DNA of 64,000 nt from Acanthochromis polyacanthus (taxonomy: Eukaryota > Chordata > Actinopteri > Pomacentridae), in the NCBI RefSeq assembly GCF_021347895.1, contig NC_067122.1, forward strand, positions 9,723,983 through 9,787,982, given 5' to 3'. Position numbers and translations under genes: made by a program. Numbering within the stretch: the stretch's first letter is position 1; every line of letters begins with the position of its first letter. The notes beneath the pieces were generated by a model, which saw only the letters and a program-made list of their open reading frames with translations, did no database searches and was not told where the DNA came from. Of the stretch, positions 1 to 11,500 are shown in pieces.

Positions 1-185
1 ACCCGTCTTTAAGGGAAAAAAAGACAAGTCAAACAGAAAACAATCATTAAAAGTATTTCATCAGAATGATTGCACTTAGTTTTCTGCAGAAATGCTCAAA
101 TAAAATTAAAACTAGCGTGTTCACTGTTCATACCTATTCTATTGCATCTCCAGATTTTTTGTTTTGCTGTTGGACTGTCTTTGTT

Positions 186-199
186 CCACTAGATGGCGA
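186..199 (+). promoter_or_regulatory. CTCF-like motif
   Basis: CCACTAGATGGCGA matches the vertebrate CTCF core CCASYAGRKGGCRS at 13 of 14 positions, forward orientation. Motif match only; binding is inferred. Confidence 0.35.
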
Positions 200-613
200 T
201 AGTGTATTAAAAAAACAAAAATAAAATAAATTTAAAAAAAAAACACTGTCAAGGGTCAACCTTGACAAAATGACACCCATATGTTATCAGTGGAAGCAAT
301 CAATCAAAAATGACATAAAAGCACAAAAGAAAGTCATCAGCTTCTGTGATCCTGTAAGTGCAATCAGGTCTCCACTAACAGGACTGAACACGCTAAAGCA
401 GACTAATAAAACAATGAGGCCTGCATTAGATCAATCAATTCACACTTGGATTTACATAGTTAAGAGTACACAGAAGAGAAATGCACTTCTTGGCAGTGTA
501 GCATGTATTTAAACATGCCAGCACAATCATTTAAACTACAGCTGTCTATGTAAGACAAGGTCAGCTGAGCCTTAACCCTTTTCAGAACACAGTGCATGTC
601 TACAAAAATGGTT

Positions 614-648
614 AAAAAATAAATAAATAAATAAATAAATAAATAAAT
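614..648. repeat. (AAAT)n microsatellite
   Basis: Near-perfect tandem AAAT units. A short minus-strand reading frame passes through it and is not a gene. Confidence 0.9.
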
Positions 649-1794
649 TGCATGCAACCTAAATTCAGTCAAATGACACAAAAAATGTGAAGTAAACCTC
701 TAAATCTAGTCTTTTTTTTTTCTTTTTTTTTTACAAATCCCATTACTCAGTAGGGGTGTCTCAGAGACACAGGACTTAATGGATTTGCAGCCCTTTGTGC
801 AGAAATAACTGTGCAGGAAGTCTGCCAATGTGTTCCACTTATTTTCCCTTTAATAAATTACACTACATTAGAAAATGCAATCATTAGATAGTTGATGACA
901 AGAAAAATCCCAATTCCAAAGTATTCTTGCAGTAGATGAATATTGCAATACAATCTGCATCAAAGGAGTCAAGTGGGATGGAAACTGTGCAAAAGCTTCA
1001 AGTTTGTTGATTAAGAAATTCTGCATCTGTATAAAATCAATATATTTAACATTTAATGTTTTTAATTCACTCCATGGAGTCAAATCTGCACACCAAGAAC
1101 AATGCCTTCTGTAACAACATATATCACTATTGGCTTACTGAACAGTTGGGGGAAAATATCAGATTGAGAGATTTTCTGACAGATATTGTGATTGGATTTG
1201 CAATATGTTTCTAAAGTCAAGCTTCAGTTCAATAATCACTGTGGGATTTAAAGCATGGAGCATCACAACATGAGTCACCATCAAAAGCCTGACTGTCACA
1301 CAAAAGAGGCATGGATTCAAGGGTCAGACAGACTGCATAGAATATATCCAAAATTGCAGTCTTTGCAATGTGCTAATTGCTATAATTTCAAACTGCAATT
1401 TCATTTTGAAAGCAATCACTTGCATTAAGTCCTTGTGAAAGTAGTTTAATGCTTTGACATTTCAAGACCACAATGCATGACATTTTAAATACTGTAGGAC
1501 CATGAGGTTGTTATTTCGATGCCAAATTTTAGCTTTAAGTAATAAAAGCAATATGTAACATTTGAGATAACTTCTCAAATTCATATTTAATCACAATAGG
1601 CATACAAGCACACACTAAGGCCAGACTGACAGAAGAGACACCACTGTTTGTAAAGTACAGACATTCTTATCCTTCACACAATGTCATCAGGAAATCATCT
1701 GATCACTCCCAAATTAATTTTTCAGCATGACAAAACTCTCAAAAATACAACCAGATTCATAAAGAACAACCTTCAGTAAAACATCCTACATCCT

Positions 1795-1940
1795 ACCCAT
1801 ACTGAGTCCTGACCTCAACATCGTCCAGTAAATCTGGGATTACAAGAAGAGACATAAGCAACTGAGATAGCCTCAATTCACAAACAACTTTAAAAAACTG
1901 AGTGAAGTTCTCTAAGATGCTGAGGACGACATGACTACCT
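1795..1940 (+). pseudogene. Tc1-like transposase C-terminal relic
   Basis: A plus-strand frame reads SPDLNIVQ, a stop, IWDYKKRHKQLR, then P-F-T and EVL-DA, in the order found in the last third of Tc1/mariner transposases of fish. In intact copies the residue after NIV or NPI is the final catalytic glutamate of the DD34E triad; here it is glutamine and a stop follows. Further stops interrupt the frame. No terminal inverted repeats were seen, so this is a truncated, inactive fragment. The family call rests on motif order only. Confidence 0.65.
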
Positions 1941-2465
1941 TGGAAATCAATGAACTAATGTACATTTCATGCCATTTCTGCAACACTTTTGCCAACTTTA
2001 TCAGAAAAAGTAGAACTTGATACTATTATTGTAAATGAAAAGTTTTACACTGGCAGTGATGGTGCTGATATTTATAACAACTAAATGACTAATAAAGGGT
2101 TTATTTAGGAAACACTACCTGGGTCACTGTTTTTGTAATATTACTGAGCTCTTCTCCAGGGTTGAAGCTAAAAGCTAAACTTCCGTAGCCTAGGCTAACA
2201 TCCTGTCTTCCACGCAGCTGTGGTTAATTACATTTGACATTTAAAAGTTTAGTACCCAACTATAGCAATATACGTCACTTAAGCCAAATTTGTGGCATTT
2301 TTTTTTAAGTTTATCCTTTTCCAGCACTGGGTTAGACAAAAAAAAATGTACGTAAATTCATAATCTACCGTGACCTGCAATGACAAGTGGGGCTAACGTT
2401 AGCTAGCTAGCCAGCCATCCAATTTTAAGTTTCCTTATGATAATTTAGAATTGTTTGGCACTTAC

Positions 2466-2530
2466 CGCATTTATGAAGCCATTTTCGAATTCTTCAGACT
2501 TCCGTATGCAGTCGGGAACAACATATAGCC
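2466..2530 (-). other. Possible non-coding first exon and promoter of a leftward gene
   Basis: On the minus strand this segment carries an ETS-type CGGAAGT motif and ends AATGCG followed by a consensus donor gtaagt at 2465-2460. The only ATG in it opens MAS and then stops, so the exon would be 5' UTR. The adjoining GCTAACGTTAGCTAGC-type sequence at about 2394-2412 is common in fish 5' flanks. A second donor-like site (CAG|gtagtg) lies near 2111-2119. The rest of the gene would lie to the left, outside or at the edge of the window. No coding exon was found, so this is tentative. Confidence 0.25.
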
Positions 2531-2539
2531 AGTTTGTTG

Positions 2540-4121
2540 CACAATAATTGGGAGTTGAACGGCTCACTTTATTGCTAAACAAGAGGAGAAACTATACCAG
2601 CTGCCTGTTTGTTTTACTGTTAAAGCTACCATGCCATGTGTCCTGTATTTATTTTTTTGTTGTTGTTGTTTTTTTAACTATGAACTCCTCAAGCAATTTA
2701 TTTGAACATGTTTTTTTTGCCTTTATAGTGCTTTTATTTCTGTAAATTAATCAATAATATTCTCCCAATTAATATATTTTATTTATAATAAATATTTATA
2801 ATTTTCCTATTAAAATAACATCCTCTGGCCTAAAAATAGCTTACATATAAATCCACACTAAGAATTCCCCACGACTCTCTAAACAGAAACTCTGACCCAT
2901 TCGCTGCAGCTCTGGCACACCAGCTCACCTATCAATGTGCTCAGACGCTATAAAACTACACAATGGTAAGTTGTAATATTGGCATAATTCTGCCATTTCT
3001 ACCAGAAACCAATTCTGAAGATGAATAATGACATAGACAGCTCCACCCAGCAAGCTGACAGGTCTTTAACACGTCTTGACTTTTGCTTTGAATCAAACTA
3101 CAGAAATCTGTGTTTTTGAGACGGTCCTAGGGTCACTGCAGTTAAGGTGGAAATGCTCGGCCAGCTGACTTCCTATTTCACTGATGGCATGTCTTGTAGC
3201 ACATAAAAACACGACATAAATCGCTAGAAAGGGTCTTTAATGTCACTGATTATTTTGTATCTTTACTATTATAAACACATAGCATAAACTTAATAATATG
3301 TTGTGTGTTTTTGCAGTTGGTTAGTCTGTAATAAAAGAGCCTTCTTCACTATTTCATTTTCTATACATTTTTCATCTTGGGCTTAAATAAAGCGAATGTC
3401 TGGCAAAGTAAAAAAATAAAGTCAAAAACATAAATTTTCACTGGTGGGGGTTTTTAAGTCACGAAGCATGTACTAAAGAACAGTTCCGCCAGGTAGAACA
3501 CTACAATATGGTACTATAATGGCATCCATCATAAACTATTTCAAAGGAAAACCTTTCACTCGTGAGATAGGGAAGGCTTGTGCCTCTAAGCATGAATCAT
3601 AAGAAATTGAGTTAATGACCAAGGTGCCAAAATAATCAACAAAAGAGAGCAAATAACATTGTTTTTACATATTGTATATTGTTCATATTGGAAGTGAAGG
3701 ATCTGCCCATGTAACAGTTTTTGCACAAATGTTAGTCTCATTGATTAAGCTTTATTGCACAACAGTACCTCTAGGCGGAGGCCAGTACAGTCGATGTGAA
3801 CAGTTTTGAATGCAGGTTCAGTAGTAAATATGGAATGTTTTATTTGATAAGTCACTCCACTCTGCTGTTTATACCTGCTGCCAGCCAGTTCTACCCAGTG
3901 TTGATACACATTTACCTCAATAACACAGGTGAAATCAGTGATACGCTGGAGCAGTCAGGTATGAAACAGAACTGTAACATTGCTGCTACACTGAATAACG
4001 TTTTGCATGCATGCAAGCAAACTGTCTAATCATTAAAACTGATGAACACATGTACTGGATATCTAGAAGTATTGATCCTCTGGCCATTCGGAATACTGTC
4101 ACTTGTAAAAATGCCAGATAG
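2540..4121. other. No gene recognised; flank or distal 3' UTR of elovl6
   Basis: AT-rich sequence with no protein-like frame. It includes a minus-strand GCAATAAAGC at 3751-3756 that could end a long elovl6 transcript. Confidence 0.4.
3751..3756 (-). terminator. elovl6: Candidate distal poly(A) signal of elovl6
   Basis: On the minus strand this reads AATAAA in the context GCAATAAAGC, about 2.0 kb past the elovl6 stop codon. Vertebrate ELOVL6 transcripts often have long 3' UTRs, so use of this site is plausible but unproven. Confidence 0.3.
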
Positions 4122-4475
4122 CCCTTAGAGGACCAGTGTGTATGATTTAGAGAGATCTGTTAGCAGAGTACAGTATTCATACTTGTGTTTTTATGTACAA
4201 TCGGCTGTAACTGTGTATCATTGTGTTGGCCTTAGCGTAGAATGAGCCCTCGATATCTACAAAGGGACCAGGTGCTCTTCCACATTGCACTACCAAGTTT
4301 CTACAGAAGCCCAGAACAGACAAATCAAACACTGCTTCTAGAGAGTGCCTTTCATGATTTTAAGTATGACCACTGTAAGTTGTCCAACACATTTAGAAAG
4401 GTAATGGTGGGAGCTGGGTAAAGTCCGCCACCTTGCCACTAGATGCCACTAAATCCTGCACACTGCTCCTTTAAA
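4122..4475. mobile_element. Teleost MITE with ~25-bp terminal inverted repeats
   Basis: The left end reads AGGACCAGTGTGTATGATTT and the right end, complemented, reads AGGAGCAGTGTGCAGGATTT, so the ends are near-perfect inverted repeats about 350 bp apart. The body (GAATGAGCCCTCGATATCTA, CCAGAACAGACAAA) resembles a short non-autonomous DNA transposon common in fish genomes. No coding sequence is present. It lies in the presumed elovl6 3' UTR or flank. The superfamily, possibly hAT-like, is a guess. Confidence 0.75.
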
Positions 4476-5750
4476 ATGGCTTTCTGTGTTCAGCACCAAA
4501 AACAGGGTTCTGTGTACGCAACGCCAGGATGTCGCAGCAGAGACAAAAAAATAAACACCATAGGCATGTCACATTTTTGCACTCTTTGTTCATACGTTAA
4601 GTTTTTCAGCAACAATTGCTTTTTTTTGACATTGAAACAGTGCAAATGCACAATAGCACAACAGACACCATTAAGGATACATACTATTTTTTTCAATACA
4701 GCAGATTTTTGACAATTTGCATGTTTGATTTTTTTCTTTTGCTAAACATAAATATGTCTGTCCTTCATTTAAGCCTTCTGTGTCCAACAGACTGGTTTTT
4801 CTTCACTGGTAGGGACCCTTCAACACATAGAAGCGTCTGGAAATCAATGGCAAGTCATTTTCCAAGTGTGGTCGGCAACTTAAGGAAGGTTCATGACACG
4901 TGGTGAAGCAGGGCACTGTCAGCATCCGTTTCCCATCATGGCCAGGAGCAGTGTGATCATCTCAGTCATTCAGCTTCATTCATGCTTCTTTTCAGGTACG
5001 CAGCCATTCCAGATGAAATTCAGCCATACTGTAAACTGGTGCAGATGTTAAACATGTCTACTTTGTCTTGATATGCATATTATATTACGAAAGAGATAAC
5101 CTAAGACCTGAGAAAAATATCGCATTTTGCAATGTAAGACACAGACGAAACAGTGCCGTTCACCCCATCAGTTCACACCAGCCACCAACACTTCAGCCTC
5201 ATTCACTCACCAGTGTATCAAACTTTTACTTTGACAGATCAAACCAAAACAACAAACACTGACAACAGACAGATAAAAACATACGTGGATGGTTCACGTT
5301 AACGTCGACTCCATCCATCTTCATATGTACCTTCTTTATTTTTTCTTTTATTTCAGTAATAAGTAAACTTATGCTTGTGGCAGATGTAATTCTACAATTT
5401 GATCCTTTTGTTATCTTTAGGTTTTAAAGACTAGAGGGGCTTTTAAACCTCAGGTGGACAATTCATGATGGCTTTTGATTATGGTGGCGCTGCATCCTCA
5501 GCATCCCTCAAGGGAGACATCACCTCCAATGAGGTTTTTTAGATCTGCACATTAGTAGTAATGCTCAAGCACAAACACCAACCACTTCATGACCCTCCCA
5601 CCCCCGCTAAACCCTCACTTCCCCAGCCTCCATTCCACACCTCTGCCATCCACGCCCATTTATCTCTCAAGCCACTGGTCCCCGCTATCCATTTCCAACT
5701 CCCTTTTTTCCCATCATCTCCCTTCTTCGCATACTTATGGCATTTTCTTT
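4476..5750 (-). other. elovl6: Probable elovl6 3' UTR
   Basis: This follows the elovl6 stop codon on the minus strand and has no other gene. It contains the nearest AATAAA (5335-5340) and C-rich stretches near 5590-5720. Confidence 0.5.
5335..5340 (-). terminator. elovl6: Candidate proximal poly(A) signal of elovl6
   Basis: Minus-strand AATAAA about 410 nt past the stop codon, followed by a U-poor stretch. It is the first canonical signal downstream of the coding region. Confidence 0.4.
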
Positions 5751-6193
5751 TTACTCGCTTTTCTTGGCGACAGCCGCAGCCGATGATTTGGACTTGCCGA
5801 AGTAGGCTTCAAAAAAGAACTGGACAAAGAGCACAAAGTAGCTGAGGTACATGAGGGACGACCACACAATGTTCTGCATGTGGGATGGACACTCCTGGCC
5901 CTGCTGCATCCACGAGTACACCAGGTAGTTGACCACACAGCCCATCAGCATCTGGGTGATCTGGGTCAATGTGATGAACATGGCGAACTTGCGTGACACC
6001 TTGAAGCCGGCCGCTCTCAAGGCGTAGTAAGAGTACATTACAGCGTGGACCAAATAGTTCATGGTCATGAACCATCCGCCGCCGGCCACCATGTCTTTGT
6101 AAGAATACCAGGAGTAGAGCAGCACGGTGATGTGGTGGTACCAGTGGAGGAAGATGAGCTTCTGTTTCCTCAGGACAATGAAGAGAGTGTCAC
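5751..6193 (-). CDS. elovl6: elovl6 coding exon 4 (last)
   Basis: Encodes residues 123-269 and the TAA stop. It carries the HWYHH box, the conserved [13 protein letters not shown] segment, the later membrane spans and the lysine-rich tail ending KKSE. The open frame continues past 6193 into the intron, but the ctctgcag acceptor and homology set the exon edge. Confidence 0.97.
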
Positions 6194-8455
6194 CTGCAGA
6201 GAGTGGATAAGATGAGAGGACAAAAGGGAATAGGGTCATCATTTCTCGCTCACAATAGCTGGCTGTGATTCAAGCTGCGCTCAGATATGCAGGAAAGAAT
6301 AGCTAAATGAACTGTGTTAAACCAGAAAGCTGCTGGAACACAGTAGCATTGACATTTTTGACTACTGTTATAATATTAGTAGGATGACAAGTAAATAAGT
6401 TGTCATAACATAATTTTATATAAATGGTTGCCATGGTTTCAAATGGTTTTATTTACCTTTTTAGACATAATATTTATACAAATATGTAAATATGCACAAT
6501 TGTACTTTGTTAAATTAGTGGAGGAATATTGTTTATTGTATTCGTGACTGTAATGCATGATCCAGTTTCTGCTTAATGTGCATTAACTTAATTTCAGCTT
6601 GCTGGTAATTTGTGATTCTGAGATTTATGAGTCCAAAGTGACAATTCAGTCTTTGGGTTTTCCAGCTTTGACAGACTTGTTGGTTTGGACAACAACCACA
6701 CAGAGAGAACAGGGGTAATGAGTGTGTGCCACCATTAACTCCTGCTGAGAGGAACAATAGCTCTTGGTTTAGGCCTGGAGTTCACCACCAGGAGGATGGA
6801 CAATCAAGACAACTGGTTTTAAAAACTGATTTCAGAGAAAAGTTTTACACTCTGTGGCACTGGGTTATTATTTTATATTTTTCGAGTGATTATGAAGACC
6901 TACTATGTTGTTCAGTGGTATTAGAGGACGAAAGCCATTAAATGAAATTAAATCTCTACACTTTTACATATGAAAACCCATAAAAAGTGATATTTTTCAG
7001 TGCTAAAATCACCATAGGGAAACTCTTAACATTTTGTAAAGCCACAAACAACAACAGTAATGGATTAATGAATTCTTGTAATCACAGTTCAGAAGTACAC
7101 TTTAGGCATTCTGCAGCATTATATCTTGGATGTGTGCAAGCATTATCAGTCATGAGCACATGCCATAAGGAAGTCTTGACTTACCCAGTTCTGGTGCTTT
7201 ACTTAGTACGAAGGCATATGCCCAGAACTTGCTGACAGGCCCATTGTAGAAACTCTGGTCACAAACTGACTGTTTAAGCCCTTTCGTCATCAGAATGTAC
7301 ATCATGTAACTTCCAGTACGGATGGCACCAAATATACTGCATGGACAGAGACAACAGGTACAGGAAATTATTGTACAGTGAAATCTATGGAGATACTCAC
7401 TGTATCATTTTTGTTTTTGCATGTAGCACCTACTCCACAGAGGTTTTGCGTATGCTCACATGACTACTCCGTTTCATGTGTTTCCATACAGCATTTACAG
7501 TATATATGAAGTCAACACCGGGCGTGTTGGCACCAGTTGCCAGTTTAATGATGTGTTAAAATTTGACGCAACATTAGCACGTAAATGACATTTATTTACA
7601 GTCTTCAAACTGTTTGTTTTTGATCACCTCCCAAGTGATGACTTTACCATTACATACTATGTACGTAATGTAAAAAACACATTCTATGTACCCATAACAC
7701 CACACAACCTGCTTCACTCTGTTGCTGGTTGAGCCTCATGTAATGAGAGAAACAGCATACTGTACAGAAAAACATGCAAACTAAGGATCTAAATCATTCC
7801 CTGTGCTTATTAACAGCTAAAAAAAAGGAGAACAACAGGAATAAAGAGACTGAATGAGTATATTTGGACAAATACAGATCCAAGTGTCATCACAGGCATG
7901 ACATGGTACAAATATGATTTTAAATCAAGTGTCTGTCAATTGAATTACTTGTCCCTCCAAAAATATTTTATAAAAAGTTTGAAAAATATTTGTAAATGGC
8001 ATGAAGGCCAGGCATGTATTACTACCATAAAGTCTTTAATTTGACTAATAACTGACTAACTCTGAACCTCAAAAACCCACCAGTGGGTTAGAAAGGCATT
8101 TATCTTTAAAAGGATTCTCTCATTTATCAGTGCCAGACACTATAAAAACAGAAAATCTGAAATTTCAGCTTTGCAGTGGTCCTTGAACTCGGCATTGTCA
8201 TTTTGTTAGAAAATGTCACTAAATCTAAACTTAAAACAATATTATTAATGATTATATTTCAGCTAAATCAATTTATCCTACACATGTAACATATAACTTA
8301 GGCTCTTACCAGATTCTGCAAAAAAAACTAATAAAAGTGAAAGACTGCTTCTTGGTGAAATTGGGAGGCCATTTGTGACTTTTTCTAGTATTATTAACAC
8401 CTTAAGGCACCTGGAAAAATGTTGCACTTCCAGGATTTTTTCAAAATAATCAAAG

Positions 8456-8524
<69 letters not shown>

Positions 8525-11500
8525 ATTGCATTTTACTTTAGTTATACTTCACAAAATACATTTTTGAGTTCTCTTTACTTTTACTCACAGTTCTGTTGTT
8601 CTCAAAGAGGTGCAGGGTTTTATATTACATAAAAAATGAGCCCATAGTAAGTACAAATGTGACAATATTATTGATTGATTATAGACTCTCTCACCTGAAT
8701 ACAGCAAGGGTGAGGGACCATAGCACCAACGGTTTTCTCAACTCAAACTTCTCCCTCTGTTTCATGACATGGCGGCCCCCCAGGATACAGGCAGCGTAGA
8801 GTGCAGAGAAGAGAAAGGACTTCTTCCTGTAATTACAAGCAGGAGAGATAACATTAAACTTTGTTGACTTTTTACTGCCTTACTTAGACAGGCAAATGCG
8901 CTGATTATGTTTGGTCTAACTCAGCAACACTCTGCTTAACGTTCAATGCAACAAATGTGAGGAGTTAGCAAGATAAATTAGAACAAATGTTACAAAAACA
9001 GCACAACACTCATATTTTAAAGAGAACATAAATACAATCCAAGAGCAGAATGACATGCAAACTCCATCCTGAAATCATAAGCACGTATTTACCCCAAAAG
9101 CTGCATTTTGGGATGCACTACACATTTTATGCTCATCACAAGCTAATGGCCAGTTTAAGTAGCCAGTCTGCTTGTTTAACTGCTCCTCCTCCAGCAGCTG
9201 CAGTATAATAAACAAAACATACTGTGCACAAAATACATAACGTAGCTGCACTGACTTCACAAGCAACGGCTGCAGTCATGTTTAAACGATGAATCCAGCT
9301 CCAACTGTCACTAAATGCTTAGCTTTCAGTTTACGGTTATTGTTTCTATTCAGTTCCAACTCTCACCATCCTGTGAGGTCTGTCTGAATTAACTGACTCG
9401 TCAGAGATCACTGCTGTGCCTCATGAAGTAGAGGACTTGTGCTGAAACACCACCTGGCCCAACTGAAACTAAAGAAAAGCATTTCCCAGTGCTCAGCGCA
9501 ATTACAAAGCGCAGGTGGTTTGACTTGACAGACTGGATGCTGAACAGGGCCAACAGAAGACTAAGGCATGCTGCCTAAAACTAAAGCAGCTTTGTCCAAC
9601 ATAGTATCTGGTCTATTGGACAGCGAGCAGAATAATCATTTTGAGCAGCAAAGCCAAAAAAGTTTGGAACAATAACTTATGACAGACAGGTAAGGCATTA
9701 GATCTGCAATAGGGTTCTCAATGGTCATTAAGTAGAAACGTGTAATTATATGGCACTGCTGGGGAGAAAATTGTAACAAAACATGAGGTTTGCTCTCCGA
9801 GGACAGCGTACAGGGACCAGGAATGAGGCCTTCTGAACGCTCAGGGACCAATAGCACTGGATAATGAGTTGAGTAAAACTAGCCCAAGGAAAGATGTTCC
9901 AGATTCAGTGATGTTGTTTTTGTGCTGATGTTTAGAGGCTATACAAAGGTAACAATATGACATTGAAATATAAAATGTATTACTCAGTGAAACGGATTGA
10001 ACTAAATTACTTTGAAGCCTTAGGCCTGCATTGTCATATCATATTAAAAAAAAAACGACCCTCTGGACAGATATCGTTATGTGAGGTCAATATCCTGATA
10101 GTATACAAGCACAGCAGTAAACCGATCAAGTGTTGTCTGTGATTACACTACTCACTCTCACCAAGCCACGACACATGCATCCTTCAAATAGCAGACCATC
10201 CTGTTCTGTTCTGCAGCCTCAGCAGAGCACAACAACAACAGCAGCACTTTGTTTTGCTGATCAGGTGTGCTGCAAGGCAAGAAAGAGAAAAAAAGAGCTT
10301 TCTCTTTTTCTTAGCCACCTAAAAAACTACAGCTAAGCCTCACAATTGCATGCCTCTGCCAACCACTCCAGGTGTCGTTTATATCCACATGTGACCTTTG
10401 ACCTCTCAGAGAGAAAATCTTATCAATTTCTCATTTCATCCTCCTATTAAAACATTTGAGCAAAATTCTTTCAAAACTAACATGAATTCTTGAGTTACAA
10501 TGTGTTTTGTGAGGTTACACTGACTGTGACCTTTGACCTCCAATTCTAATCAGTTAATCCTAAGTATTAAGGAGATACGGCATTCATGAGAGTGGGACAG
10601 ACATGGACATATGGATGGAAATCCCTCAAAAATTATGCCTTGTGGGAAGTGGACAACATACAGTAAGCAGGTTATTGAATTTGATGGTAATTTTCAAAAT
10701 TTTCCTTTGTAATGTTGTCATGGCAGCCATGTAAGCGACTTAGCTGAGTTGAATTTCAATTAGCAGTTATGTTTCAACCAATACCAGATGATTAAAAGAT
10801 TAAAGATGAGGGTGACACCACTGCTGCAAATGGATGTGAGGCCCATCTGTCTTTTCAATACATTAGTGATACAACCTCACTGTCACAGAGTACATCGCCT
10901 CCCCCCCCTCCCTGCACTGACAAGAAAATCATCCCAAGAATGTGAAGCTGGAGCTATCCCTATCACAACAGTAACCAGGCACACAGGTCAGTGAACAAAT
11001 GAGTGTGCTATAAAATTGTGGGTTGTTGAAAATAAAGGACATCATTGTGCGTTGGTATTCAAGGATGAAAAATGTCGCCTCTCCGTTCTTGCAGGAAACC
11101 CACAAACCAATTTAGGCCACCTCCGCGGAACCAAAGGACAAAGCAACCCAGTCAAAGTCAAAAGGAGCTGCTTTCACAGAATGACAACAGGGTTGGACTG
11201 CAGAATGACATCACTGTTTCTCAACTACACATGAAGGAGGGGAGCACAGAGCAACACATCACACAGTGGCCTACATACTGTAGTGAAGCTGGGGGGGAGG
11301 TTGCAGAGGAGAAAGAATCTCAACATTCACCTTCACTGTGCTGGAATCCAAGGTCAAGGGTCAGACTGATATGTGGAATGAGCCGCAGTACCTCGCTGGT
11401 ATAATGAGATCCTGCACAGATCCATCATATAGCATTCCGTTCTACCTCGTTTTCAAGCACCTCTGAGCAAGTGCAGACGATTTGTGATTCCAAACTACAT

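Larger units (their letters stand above)
1..1790. other. No recognised gene; AT-rich flank
   Basis: Open frames here are short and look like no protein I know. The stretch holds an (AAAT)n tract and a CTCF-like motif, both listed separately. It could be an intron or flank of a minus-strand gene whose possible first exon lies near 2466-2530, but nothing in the sequence proves that. Confidence 0.5.

Noticed and set aside
4430..4443. CCACTAGATGCCAC as a CTCF site
   Set aside because: It breaks the invariant GGC of the core and lies in the MITE's conserved end, so the resemblance comes from the repeat.
5735..6075. Alternative minus-strand frames over elovl6 exon 4
   Set aside because: They are out-of-frame shadows of the conserved ELO coding frame.
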